64,000 nucleotides of DNA from Pedobacter ginsengisoli (GTDB lineage: Bacteria > Bacteroidota > Bacteroidia > Sphingobacteriales > Sphingobacteriaceae): assembly GCF_002736205.1 (NCBI RefSeq), contig NZ_CP024091.1, positions 5,267,555 to 5,331,554 of the forward strand, in the 5' to 3' direction. The notes beneath the pieces were generated by a model. The model was not told where the DNA came from. It was given only the letters and a program-made list of their open reading frames with translations, and ran no database searches. Below are positions 7,815-16,282 of this stretch, in pieces. The position numbers were made by a program, and so were the translations under genes. How positions within the stretch are numbered: position 1 is the stretch's first letter; each line of letters starts with the position of its first letter.

Positions 7815-9530
7815 TTAACCTAATTTGTGCAATTCATCTTTTACAAATGAGGCAAGCTCTTCAATATACTTTAAGCTAAAATCAAATTTAATCCCTGCAG
7901 TTTCATAAATTTCATTAATAGGTTTAGTATATCCTAATGATAGTGCTGAAAGATATTGCTCTAATGCTTTTACAGGATTTTCTTTATAATTTTTCCAGAT
8001 GGCAATTGCTCCTAATTGTGCAATCGCATACTCAATATAATAGAAAGGTACTTCAAAAAGATGTAGCTGTTTTTGCCAAATATTACCAAATTCTTGCTCT
8101 AGACCATCCCAATTAGCAAATCCGCTTCCAAAACGTGTATATATTTGTTTAAAGGCTTCCTCTCTATCAGCTGCATTATGATCTGGGTTAGTATAAATCC
8201 AATGCTGGAACTGATCAATAACAGCAACCCATGGCAAGGTTTTCAGCACGTCAGCAAGCTGTTCTTTTTTTGCCCTTATCAGATCCTCTTCATTATCAAA
8301 ATAGATGTTCCAGTTGTCCATAGAGATCAGCTCCATGCTCATAGAAGCAAGTTCAGCTACTTCGGAAGGACAATGTTTAAAATCATTTAACTCCAAACCT
8401 GCTGTTAGGAAGGTATGTACAGCATGTCCACCTTCATGGACCATTGTAGTTAAGTCTCTTAGCGAATTGGCGGAGTTCATGAAAATAAAAGGCGCCCCGG
8501 TTTCTGCAAGAGGATAATTGTAACCTCCTGGTGCTTTCCCTTTTCTACTTTCTACGTCAAAAAGATTATTTGCCTTCATAATAGAAAGCATCTGGCCTAA
8601 TTGAGGATTAATTGCATTAAAACAATCAATACTTTTGTCAATTAGCTCTTTTCCATTTTTAAAAGGTTTTAAAGCCGGTTTTCCCGTGGTACTTACTTCC
8701 ATGTCCCATGGCTTTAATTCATCTAATCCAAGTAGTTCAGCTCTTTTTTCTGCCTGTTCTTTTAAAATAGGAACAATTTGTTTTTCTATAGCTTCATGAA
8801 AATGATAGCAATCTTGCGGAGTGTAGTCAAAGCGGCCAAGCGCCTGAAACATATAATCGCGGTAGTTTTCGAAGCCTGCATTTAGCGCTACCTGATGACG
8901 CATAACTATCAACTCATCAAATAAAATATTTAGCTCGTCTTTATTTACAAGTCTACGCTGTTGTATTGTTTCCCAGGCCTGCTGCCTTACATTTCTGTCT
9001 GTATCTTTAATAAAGTTGGCAGCCTGTTCTAAAGTGTATTCCTGATCATTGATCATTACGCTCATGGCACCGGTAATAGCCTGATACTTTTGCTGGGTTA
9101 CCTGAAGTTTAGTTAAAAGCTCAACGTTTTCCTCACGATAAATTTCCAGTGCTTTTCTGATTGCTCTGATGTAAACAAAATATTTATCCTGATTCAACTC
9201 ATCAATAAATGGACTATCATTGAATTTTTGATTAAGCTGGTTGGCTATTGGTGAAATTTTAGGTTCAATTTCTGTAGCGAAATACTGAAAATCTTTTACC
9301 AGTGCTTCATTTGCAGTATCGCAGCTCATTTTAATATATCGCCATGCGAAATCTTCTTCCAGGGATGCTTCCAGTTCACTTTTATCCTTTAACCATTGTT
9401 CTAAATCGTTAACATTCTCTATAGTACGAGCTAGTAACTCGTTAAGTATAGGTTCTAAGTTATCCCATTTCATTTCGAGATTTTGAGGGATATAGATTCT
9501 TTTCTTTTTAGGTATGGTAAGGTTAATCAT
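7815..9530 (-). CDS. M3 family oligoendopeptidase
   Basis: Cytoplasmic zinc metallopeptidase of the M3 (thimet/PepF) family that degrades short peptides. The zinc-binding motif HEGGH lies at residues 365-369, followed by a helix with the third ligand region (SEVAELASMSMEL). The 571-residue length fits the M3 oligoendopeptidase F-like group, and no signal peptide is seen. It is the last gene of the operon engB-ubiA-like-M3, beginning 2 bases after the prenyltransferase stop. That linkage looks like shared transcription, not shared pathway. Confidence 0.93.
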   Translation of the reverse strand: MINLTIPKKKRIYIPQNLEMKWDNLEPILNELLARTIENVNDLEQWLKDKSELEASLEEDFAWRYIKMSCDTANEALVKDFQYFATEIEPKISPIANQLNQKFNDSPFIDELNQDKYFVYIRAIRKALEIYREENVELLTKLQVTQQKYQAITGAMSVMINDQEYTLEQAANFIKDTDRNVRQQAWETIQQRRLVNKDELNILFDELIVMRHQVALNAGFENYRDYMFQALGRFDYTPQDCYHFHEAIEKQIVPILKEQAEKRAELLGLDELKPWDMEVSTTGKPALKPFKNGKELIDKSIDCFNAINPQLGQMLSIMKANNLFDVESRKGKAPGGYNYPLAETGAPFIFMNSANSLRDLTTMVHEGGHAVHTFLTAGLELNDFKHCPSEVAELASMSMELISMDNWNIYFDNEEDLIRAKKEQLADVLKTLPWVAVIDQFQHWIYTNPDHNAADREEAFKQIYTRFGSGFANWDGLEQEFGNIWQKQLHLFEVPFYYIEYAIAQLGAIAIWKNYKENPVKALEQYLSALSLGYTKPINEIYETAGIKFDFSLKYIEELASFVKDELHKLG

Positions 9531-9532
9531 AG

Positions 9533-10399
9533 TTATAAATTAAAATGGGTTCTTAAGAAAGCATCAATTAAAAAACAGATAGCAAATATTACTGATGCAA
9601 AGCCATTTGTTGTGGCGAATGCTTTATTTACCTTGCTAATGTCATTGGGTTTTACAAGTAAGTGCTGGTAGGTTAACATAAAGCAAAAGAATGCCACACC
9701 AATATAATAGACCCAGCTGAATGTAGTGAACATTGCTGGCAGGATTACACAAAGTGCAGAAAAAATGTGCAAAACGATAGAAAGATTTAAGGCATTTTTA
9801 ATTCCCATTGCTGCGGGAATAGAATGAAGTTTTTCATTTCGGTCAAAATCTTCATCCTGTAATGCATATATGATATCAAATCCGCTAACCCAAAACAATA
9901 CCGCAAATGAATAAAGCACAGGTACAATATTGAAGGTGCCCGTTACGGCAATGTATGCGCCAATAGGGGCAAGAGAAAGACCAAGACCCAATACCATATG
10001 GCACAATGCTGTAAATCTTTTTGTGTAGCTGTAAAATAATACAACAAAGAGGGCTATAGGCGAAAGATAAAAACAAAGACTGTTGATAAATGCAGTAGTA
10101 GTAATGAAAAGAATACAGTTAATAATAACGAATATTAATGCTTCATTAGCAGATACTTTACCAGCTGGGATATCGCGCATTTTAGTGCGCGGATTTTTTG
10201 CATCTATATTTCTATCAAGATATCTGTTAAAAGCCATGGCAGCATTCCGTGCAAAAACCATACACAATAACACAAGTGCCAGAAGTAACCAGTTAAATGG
10301 ATTTGAGGTAGTGGTTACCCCAAGAAAAAAGCCTATCAATGCGAAAGGGAGAGCGAAAATAGAGTGGGCAAATAATACCAGTGAGAAGTACTTTTTCAT
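9533..10399 (-). CDS. UbiA family prenyltransferase, 4-hydroxybenzoate-prenyltransferase-like
   Basis: Integral membrane aromatic prenyltransferase, 288 residues with about eight to nine membrane segments. The first Asp-rich motif NRYLDRNID is at residues 58-66 and the second, DIIYALQDEDFD, at 175-186. Both bind the prenyl diphosphate through magnesium. The family is UbiA. In menaquinone-using Bacteroidota this subgroup is usually assigned to quinone assembly, for example the MqnP step of the futalosine route, and the methyltransferase UbiE/MenG is encoded next door on the other strand. The exact aromatic acceptor is inferred, not shown. It lies between engB (9-base gap) and the M3 peptidase. 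Confidence 0.88.
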   Translation of the reverse strand: MKKYFSLVLFAHSIFALPFALIGFFLGVTTTSNPFNWLLLALVLLCMVFARNAAMAFNRYLDRNIDAKNPRTKMRDIPAGKVSANEALIFVIINCILFITTTAFINSLCFYLSPIALFVVLFYSYTKRFTALCHMVLGLGLSLAPIGAYIAVTGTFNIVPVLYSFAVLFWVSGFDIIYALQDEDFDRNEKLHSIPAAMGIKNALNLSIVLHIFSALCVILPAMFTTFSWVYYIGVAFFCFMLTYQHLLVKPNDISKVNKAFATTNGFASVIFAICFLIDAFLRTHFNL

Positions 10400-10408
10400 T
10401 AATTTTTA

Positions 10409-11038
10409 TTAAAAATCTTCCTTTGGGGTTAAAATAGGCATTACAAAATCAAGATTTACCTGTTCTATAAAATCCAAAACCGGGTCTCTACCAATGCTTT
10501 TCTCTGATGAGGTTACAAAGTATGGAGGAATTTCTTCGAACCAACCCTTTAGGGCTTTTTTAAATGCTGAAACATTTTGATCTGTCTTTACTGCACTCTG
10601 TTTGTCGGCTTTGGTAAACACAAGTGCAAAAGGAATTTGAATTTCTCCCAGCCAGCAGCAAAACTCAAGGTCTATTTTCTGAGGTTCGAGTCTGCTGTCT
10701 ATTAATACAAAAATACATTGTAAACTTTCACGTTTTGTGATGTAGTTTCGGATAAATTTTTCCCATTTTTCGCGACTGCTTTTGGATACTTTAGCGTAAC
10801 CATAACCAGGTAAATCGACGATATACCATTTCTCATTTATCAAAAAATGATTAATTAATTGGGTTTTACCGGGTCTTTGAGATGTCTTTGCTAATCCATG
10901 CTGGTTTACCAGCATATTAATTAACGAGGACTTTCCTACGTTTGAACGACCGATAAATGCATACTCCGGCATATTGGCGACCGGCAGTGCTGAAACCTTT
11001 GTATTACTACAAATAAATGTTGCTGATTTTATAATCAT
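10409..11038 (-). CDS. engB: Ribosome biogenesis GTP-binding protein YsxC/EngB
   Basis: TRAFAC-class GTPase needed for late assembly of the large ribosomal subunit. The P-loop GRSNVGKS is at residues 30-37, the switch II motif DLPGYG at 75-80 and the base-recognition motif TKAD at 142-145. At 209 residues its size is standard. The ATG at 11038 gives the normal short N-terminus before PEYAFIGRSN. A TACCTTTG promoter element ends only 5 bases upstream, so the transcript may be nearly leaderless. It is the first gene of a three-gene operon and divergent from ubiE. Confidence 0.96.
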   Translation of the reverse strand: MIIKSATFICSNTKVSALPVANMPEYAFIGRSNVGKSSLINMLVNQHGLAKTSQRPGKTQLINHFLINEKWYIVDLPGYGYAKVSKSSREKWEKFIRNYITKRESLQCIFVLIDSRLEPQKIDLEFCCWLGEIQIPFALVFTKADKQSAVKTDQNVSAFKKALKGWFEEIPPYFVTSSEKSIGRDPVLDFIEQVNLDFVMPILTPKEDF

Positions 11039-11042
11039 TTGA

Positions 11043-11050
11043 CAAAGGTA
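11043..11050 (-). promoter_or_regulatory. -7 element (TACCTTTG) for engB
   Basis: This is an exact match to TAnnTTTG on the minus strand, 5 bases from the engB ATG. The opposite-facing ubiE element lies 24 bases away. Confidence 0.6.
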
Positions 11051-11073
11051 GAAAATTAGTTTTCAACAATACT

Positions 11074-11081
11074 TATCTTTG
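11074..11081 (+). promoter_or_regulatory. -7 element (TATCTTTG) for ubiE
   Basis: This is an exact TAnnTTTG match. It overlaps the upstream alternative start of ubiE at 11079 and so favours the ATG at 11091 as the true start, with a very short leader. Confidence 0.6.
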
Positions 11082-11090
11082 CTGCGTACC

Positions 11091-11822
11091 ATGAACGAAA
11101 ACATAACACCATACCAATCTGAAACGGCAACAAAGAAGGAGCAAGTTGCCAACATGTTTAATAATATATCAGGAACTTATGATTTTTTAAATCATTTTAT
11201 GTCCTTAGGTATTGACATTATATGGCGTAAGAAGGCAATAAGAGAGCTTAAATCGATCAAGCCACGAATTATGCTTGATGTAGCAACAGGTACAGGGGAC
11301 TTTGCTTTTGAAGCCATAAAAATTTTGGCGCCTGAGAAAATTATTGGCGTAGATATTTCGGACGGTATGCTAGATGTTGCCCGCAAAAAGATTCAGGATA
11401 GAAATTTACAGCATGTTTTTTCTGTTCAGACCGGAGATTCAGAGGGATTGCATTTTAATGATGATCATTTTGATGCGATTACGGTAGCTTTTGGTGTAAG
11501 AAATTACGAAAATCTGGAAAAGGGACTGGCAGATATGTACAGAGTTTTAAAGCCTGGTGGTAAAATTGTGATTCTGGAGTTTTCTAAGCCGAGAAAATTT
11601 CCAATTAAACAGGGCTATAATTTTTACTTTAAACACATTACACCAATGCTTGGTAAAATGTTTTCTAAAGATAACAGGGCGTATTGTTATTTGCCGGAAT
11701 CTGTTGCGGCATTTCCGGATGGGGAGGAGTTTACCAGGTTAATGAATAAGGTTGGTTTTAAAAATACCAAAGACAGACGCCTTACATTTGGAATAAGTGC
11801 AATTTATACAGGGACCAAATGA
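11091..11822 (+). CDS. ubiE: Demethylmenaquinone methyltransferase UbiE/MenG
   Basis: SAM-dependent C-methyltransferase that makes menaquinone from demethylmenaquinone, the last step of quinone synthesis. The SAM motif LDVATGTGD lies at residues 62-70. VAFGVRNYENLEKGL and RVLKPGGKIVILEFSKP are the family signatures. The protein has 243 residues from the ATG at 11091. The in-frame start at 11079 overlaps the promoter element and is less likely. Its stop overlaps the ATG of the next gene (ATGA), so it is translationally coupled to the PorT-like gene. Confidence 0.95.
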   Translation: MNENITPYQSETATKKEQVANMFNNISGTYDFLNHFMSLGIDIIWRKKAIRELKSIKPRIMLDVATGTGDFAFEAIKILAPEKIIGVDISDGMLDVARKKIQDRNLQHVFSVQTGDSEGLHFNDDHFDAITVAFGVRNYENLEKGLADMYRVLKPGGKIVILEFSKPRKFPIKQGYNFYFKHITPMLGKMFSKDNRAYCYLPESVAAFPDGEEFTRLMNKVGFKNTKDRRLTFGISAIYTGTK

Positions 11823-12544
11823 AAATAAAATCAGGCTTACTTCTTTTATGCTTACTTGCATGTATGTCGGCCAGAGCTCAAAATTGGGGTGGAGGAGTAG
11901 ATGATTCTAATCTCCATTTCGGATTTACTTTTCAATATCTTTCATCAGAATATAAGATTTTAAAGAAAGGAAATTGGAGAGACATCGGTCCTTTACCAGA
12001 CGACCCAAACCCGCCCAGGTTAACAGGAATATCATCAGATTCTTCTCCTGGTTTTGGAATTGGCTTTGTTGTAAATAAAAGGCTGATAGAAAATGCCGAT
12101 TTAAGGTTTACTCCAACATTGGTATTCAATGATAGGGTACTAACCTTTCATCATGATGAATCTAAGGATAATGTTGAACGAAAAATATCATCTACACTGG
12201 TAGAATTCCCATTAGGACTAAAGCTCAAATCTGATAGAAGGAATAATTTTAGAGCTTATATATTAGGTGGGGCTAAGTATTCAATGGATATCTCATCAAA
12301 GAAGAAGACCAATAACGCGAATATTACCGACCCGGGAGAAAAAATGGTGAATAATGTGCGCAATTATCTTTCATATGAAGCCGGATTAGGTTTTGACCTT
12401 TATTTTGAATATTTCAAAATGTCGCCAGAGATTAAGTTATCCTATTCTTTTAATAGTGTTTTAAAGGGTGAACCTAATCGTTATTCCTATCCAATAGATA
12501 AATTAATGTTGCGTCATGTGACATTCAGTTTATTTTTCGAGTGA
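11819..12544 (+). CDS. porT: PorT-like outer membrane beta-barrel protein (type IX secretion)
   Basis: Outer-membrane barrel protein of 241 residues. It has a clear signal peptide (residues 1-20, ending SARAQ), an aromatic-rich strand pattern throughout and a C-terminal phenylalanine-rich strand (HVTFSLFFE). PorT is a conserved type IX secretion component, and its place directly after ubiE, overlapping by four bases, is a gene order I recognise from other Bacteroidota. The assignment rests on length, topology and context. A generic porin-family barrel is the alternative. Confidence 0.75.
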   Translation: MKIKSGLLLLCLLACMSARAQNWGGGVDDSNLHFGFTFQYLSSEYKILKKGNWRDIGPLPDDPNPPRLTGISSDSSPGFGIGFVVNKRLIENADLRFTPTLVFNDRVLTFHHDESKDNVERKISSTLVEFPLGLKLKSDRRNNFRAYILGGAKYSMDISSKKKTNNANITDPGEKMVNNVRNYLSYEAGLGFDLYFEYFKMSPEIKLSYSFNSVLKGEPNRYSYPIDKLMLRHVTFSLFFE

Positions 12545-12564
12545 TGCTACTGCTAAAAAAATTA

Positions 12565-12572
12565 TAGCTTTG
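12565..12572 (+). promoter_or_regulatory. -7 element (TAGCTTTG) for the SDR gene
   Basis: This is an exact TAnnTTTG match 23 bases before the ATG at 12596. Confidence 0.55.
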
Positions 12573-12595
12573 CTTAATAATCAATAAAATCAGGA

Positions 12596-13354
12596 ATGTC
12601 AAAAATTGCATTAATTACAGGAGCAACTTCAGGTATTGGGGCAGCTTGTGCACATTTATTTGCTGCTCAGGGTTATAACCTAATTTTGCTTGGCAGAAGA
12701 GAGCAACTCTTAACTGATGTATCAAAACATTTGGAAGATAAATATGCTATTGAAGTTAAAAAAATAGTAGTGGATGTAAGAGATAATGAAGATTTGTCTT
12801 ATCGTTTAGATACTTTAACTCAGCAATGGAAGAAGGTAGATGTTTTAATTAATAATGCAGGCCTGAGCCAGGGGCTTGATCCTATTGACAAAGGCAGTAT
12901 TGATGATTGGGACACAATGATTGATACTAATGTTAAGGGGTTATTGTATACTACCAGAATTGTTTCTAATTGGATGATTGCTCAGAAATCAGGCCATATT
13001 ATAAATATAGGCTCTATTGCAGGCAAGGAGGTTTATCCTAACGGAAATGTGTATTGTGCGACTAAACATGCAGTAGATGCGCTAAACAAAGGTATGAGGA
13101 TTGACTTATTGCCCCATGGCATAAAAGTGACTGCAATAAATCCGGGGATGGTTGAAACAGAATTTTCCAAAGTTAGGTTTAAAGGAGATGAAGGAAGAGC
13201 AAAAAAGGTTTATGATGGATTGGAACCCCTTGTTGCAAATGATATTGCCGAAGCAATATGGTTCGCTGTAAGCAGACCTGCTCATGTAAATATAAATGAT
13301 ATGCTAATAATGCCAACCGCTCAGGCAACAGGCACTATAATTAACAGAAAATAG
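12596..13354 (+). CDS. Short-chain dehydrogenase/reductase (YdfG-like)
   Basis: NAD(P)-dependent oxidoreductase of the classical SDR family, cytoplasmic, 252 residues. The nucleotide-binding motif TGATSGIG is at residues 8-15, NNAG at 86-89, and the catalytic residues are Ser140, Tyr153 and Lys157 (YCATK). The C-terminal part, INPGMVETEFSKVRFKGD, resembles the YdfG group that oxidises L-allo-threonine, serine and 3-hydroxy acids. The family is certain and the substrate is not. It has its own promoter element and is followed by yqeY 18 bases downstream. Confidence 0.92.
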   Translation: MSKIALITGATSGIGAACAHLFAAQGYNLILLGRREQLLTDVSKHLEDKYAIEVKKIVVDVRDNEDLSYRLDTLTQQWKKVDVLINNAGLSQGLDPIDKGSIDDWDTMIDTNVKGLLYTTRIVSNWMIAQKSGHIINIGSIAGKEVYPNGNVYCATKHAVDALNKGMRIDLLPHGIKVTAINPGMVETEFSKVRFKGDEGRAKKVYDGLEPLVANDIAEAIWFAVSRPAHVNINDMLIMPTAQATGTIINRK

Positions 13355-13372
13355 AGTACTAATAGAAAATAT

Positions 13373-13819
13373 ATGATAGCTAATACAATAGATCAGGAAA
13401 TAAAACAAGCAATGCTTGCAAAAGACCAAGCAAGGCTTAGGGGTTTAAGAGCAATAAAGGCAGCTTTGTTATTGGCGAAAACTGAAAAGGGATCATCTGA
13501 CGAAATTACAGAAGAAACTGAGCTGAAGATTTTACAAAAGCTAATTAAGCAACGTAAGGAATCGGCAGATATTTATAAACAGCAAGGCAGAGATGATTTG
13601 AGTATTGTTGAAGAAGAGGAAATTGATGTAATTAGCAATTTCATGCCTAAACAATTAGATAGGGCTGAAATTGAAGCTGTGATATCACAAATCATTAAAG
13701 ATTCAGGAGCTAATTCTGTAAAAGAAATGGGAAAGGTAATGGGGTTGGCAAACAAGGAGTTAGCAGGTAAAGCTGACGGTAAATTAATTGCCGAAATTGT
13801 GAAAACACAATTGGCATAA
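13373..13819 (+). CDS. yqeY: GatB/YqeY domain protein
   Basis: Small 148-residue helical protein of the YqeY family. This family shares the tail domain found in the GatB subunit of tRNA amidotransferases and is thought to bind tRNA or assist aminoacylation. Family hallmarks are the N-terminal IDQEIKQAMLAKD helix, LQKLIKQRKESADIYKQQGR in the middle and the MGKVMGLANKELAGKADGK segment near the end. It is probably co-transcribed with the SDR gene. Its exact cellular role is not established. Confidence 0.92.
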   Translation: MIANTIDQEIKQAMLAKDQARLRGLRAIKAALLLAKTEKGSSDEITEETELKILQKLIKQRKESADIYKQQGRDDLSIVEEEEIDVISNFMPKQLDRAEIEAVISQIIKDSGANSVKEMGKVMGLANKELAGKADGKLIAEIVKTQLA

Positions 13820-13891
13820 ATTGTGTTGCTTAAACAGATTAGGCCTTTTTCTTAAAATAATGTTTTAAAATTACATTAATTTAATTTTAGT

Positions 13892-13906
13892 CTACTAACT
13901 TAGTAG
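13892..13906. promoter_or_regulatory. Perfect 15-base palindrome upstream of the alpha/beta hydrolase
   Basis: CTACTAA-C-TTAGTAG is a perfect dyad centred at 13899, 23 bases before the hydrolase ATG. It has the size of a dimeric repressor or activator site, but no adjacent regulator gene points to its ligand. Confidence 0.4.
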
Positions 13907-13928
13907 CATACCTTACAAAATATTCAAT

Positions 13929-14693
13929 ATGAGATACGAAGTAATAGAAGAAGATGGGTTTAAATACATAGAAGCTGGAAAAGGTGAGACCCTGGTATTA
14001 CTTCATGGTTTGATGGGAGAGCTAAGCAACTGGGAAGATGCAATTGATCATTTTAAAGAAAATTATCATGTAATAGTTCCAATTTTACCTATTTATGATC
14101 TGCCAATATTAACACTCGGTGTAAAGAGTTTATCTAAACACATATATAAATTTATTAAGTTCAAAAAGCTTGGACAGGTAGTCTTAATAGGCAACTCACT
14201 TGGGGGCCATGTTGGCCTGGTATTTACGGTTTCTCATCAAGAACATGTAAAGGCCTTGGTACTGACAGGCAGTTCCGGATTGTATGAAAATGCATTTGGA
14301 GGATCCTTTCCGAGAAGAGAGAGTTATGAATATATTAAGGAAAAAGTAGAGTTTACTTTTTATGACCCTGCTACGGCAACACCAGAGTTGGTTGAAGAAG
14401 TTTATAAAAGTGTTAATGACCGCTCAAGGGTAATCAGAATACTTGCACTGGCAAAGTCTGCTATCCGTCATAATATGTCAAAAGATCTTTCCCGTATAAC
14501 TATACCGGTTTCTTTGATCTGGGGTAAACAAGATAAAGTAACACCACCTGAAGTTGCAGAAGAATTTCATGAACTTTTGCCGAATTCAGAATTGAATTGG
14601 GTAGATTTATGTGGTCATGCACCAATGATGGAGCGACCACAGGTTTTTAATGAGTACCTGGATAAGTTTTTAAATAGAATTTTACTCAAATAA
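13929..14693 (+). CDS. Alpha/beta-fold hydrolase
   Basis: Serine hydrolase of 254 residues. The oxyanion segment LLHGLMGE is near residue 25, the nucleophile Ser90 lies in GNSLGG, and the acid Asp202 (GKQDKVTP) and His230 (GHAPMME) complete the triad. No signal peptide is present, so it is cytoplasmic. The substrate is unknown. Sequence style resembles the broad esterase/MhpC-like group. It overlaps the CBS-domain gene by one base (TAATG), so the two are translationally coupled. Confidence 0.9.
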   Translation: MRYEVIEEDGFKYIEAGKGETLVLLHGLMGELSNWEDAIDHFKENYHVIVPILPIYDLPILTLGVKSLSKHIYKFIKFKKLGQVVLIGNSLGGHVGLVFTVSHQEHVKALVLTGSSGLYENAFGGSFPRRESYEYIKEKVEFTFYDPATATPELVEEVYKSVNDRSRVIRILALAKSAIRHNMSKDLSRITIPVSLIWGKQDKVTPPEVAEEFHELLPNSELNWVDLCGHAPMMERPQVFNEYLDKFLNRILLK

Positions 14694-15355
14694 TGTTTGC
14701 ATCTGAACTCATATCTAATTCAATACCACCGCTAAAGACTTCTGATACGGTTCAGAAATCTTTGGATAGAATGGCTGAGTTCAAATTATCCCATTTACCA
14801 ATTGTTAACGAAACGCAATTTTTAGGCCTGGTTGCAGAGGAAGAGTTAATTGAAATCAGGGACGTTGAACAATCAATAGGTAGTTTATCACTTTCTATTT
14901 TAAATCCATTTGTATCTGAGGATGTTCATGTCTATGACATAATTAGGCTGTTTAATCAGCTACATTTATCGGTGGTGCCAGTTTTGGATTATAAAAAAAA
15001 TTATCTGGGTCTTATATCTGTAAACAGCATTTTGGAATATACCTCAAATATTTACGCAGTAAAGGAATATGGTGGCATAATCGTTTTGGAGATAAGTAAT
15101 AGAAATAATTCATTGTCACACATGGCTCAGATTGTTGAAGCAGATAATGCTCAGATTCTTTCGTCATATGTGCAATCTTTTCCAGATTCTACCCGATTGG
15201 AAGTCACTTTGAAAATTAATAAAACTGAGCTTTCCGGAATTATAGCTTCTTTTGAGCGTTACAACTATCAGGTTAAGGCTGTATTTAACAGTACTATATC
15301 TGATAATGGTACTGAAGACAGATTTAATTCTTTTATGAATTATTTAAATGTATAG
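14693..15355 (+). CDS. CBS-domain protein
   Basis: A 220-residue cytoplasmic protein with two CBS motifs (about residues 5-60 and 70-130) that together should form one nucleotide-binding Bateman module. A C-terminal region (about 135-210) begins YGGIIVLEISNRNNSLSHMA and looks like an ACT-type ligand-binding fold. Proteins of this architecture sense adenine nucleotides or amino acids and regulate partners. It lies in a tight plus-strand run between the hydrolase and NAD kinase (44-base gap). Its partner is unknown. Confidence 0.85.
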   Translation: MFASELISNSIPPLKTSDTVQKSLDRMAEFKLSHLPIVNETQFLGLVAEEELIEIRDVEQSIGSLSLSILNPFVSEDVHVYDIIRLFNQLHLSVVPVLDYKKNYLGLISVNSILEYTSNIYAVKEYGGIIVLEISNRNNSLSHMAQIVEADNAQILSSYVQSFPDSTRLEVTLKINKTELSGIIASFERYNYQVKAVFNSTISDNGTEDRFNSFMNYLNV

Positions 15356-15399
15356 CTGGGCTTATACAGATTTCATAACCGCAAAATGAAAATACATTA

Positions 15400-16281
15400 A
15401 TGAAGATTGCAATTTACGGTAGAGAGTTCAATAATAGTGTATTGCCTTATGTGCAGGAAGTATTTAATGTTCTCGAAAGTTATAATAACCCGATTCTGGT
15501 TTATGATAAATACCTCGATTTTATAAAAGATAAAATCAAATTGCCTGCAAATATCCAGATTTTTACCTGTCATGATGATCTTTTAGGAGAAACAGATGTG
15601 TTGTTAAGCTTAGGTGGTGATGGAACCCTGCTTGACACTTTATCGTTAATCCGTGACTCTGGGATCCCTGTTATTGGAATTAACTTTGGTCGTTTGGGAT
15701 TCTTGGCCAGTATTAACAAAGATGAAATAAAGAAAGCCTTTGAGGCATTGCATAACAGAGAGTTTACCCTCGATAAAAGGAGCCTATTGAGTTTAACTTC
15801 TAAACACGGGTTATTTGGCGACGAAAACTTTGCACTGAATGATATTACTATTCATAGAAGAGATAATTCAGCCATGATGATTATCCATGCTTATATGAAT
15901 AATGAGTTTGTTAATTCGTACTGGGCTGATGGGTTAATTATTGCAACTCCAACAGGTTCCACGGCTTACTCATTAAGTTGCGGAGGGCCAATTATTTATC
16001 CAAGTTCACAAAACTTTGTTATTACGCCAATTGCCCCTCACAATTTAAATGTAAGGCCGGTTATAATTCCTGACGATGTATCGTTAACTTTTGAAATTGA
16101 GGCAAGGAGTGCTAAATTTTTAGTTTCGTGCGATTCAAGAACAGAGACAGTTGATAAGTCGGTTAAAATAATATTAAATAAAGCCAGTTTTCATGTAAAT
16201 TTAATCAGGCTCAATAATGAGACCTATTTAACTACCTTAAGGAATAAATTACTTTGGGGGATAGATACCCGGAATTATTAG
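15400..16281 (+). CDS. nadK: NAD kinase
   Basis: Phosphorylates NAD+ with ATP (or polyphosphate) to make NADP+. The catalytic GGDGT motif is at residues 72-76 and the conserved TPTGSTAYSLSCGGP segment at 182-196. NFGRLGFLA is the diacylglycerol-kinase-fold landmark between them. At 293 residues the protein is of normal length. It lies one base before the next gene, the PorG-like outer membrane protein, so the two are probably co-transcribed. Confidence 0.96.
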   Translation: MKIAIYGREFNNSVLPYVQEVFNVLESYNNPILVYDKYLDFIKDKIKLPANIQIFTCHDDLLGETDVLLSLGGDGTLLDTLSLIRDSGIPVIGINFGRLGFLASINKDEIKKAFEALHNREFTLDKRSLLSLTSKHGLFGDENFALNDITIHRRDNSAMMIIHAYMNNEFVNSYWADGLIIATPTGSTAYSLSCGGPIIYPSSQNFVITPIAPHNLNVRPVIIPDDVSLTFEIEARSAKFLVSCDSRTETVDKSVKIILNKASFHVNLIRLNNETYLTTLRNKLLWGIDTRNY

Positions 16282-16282
16282 A

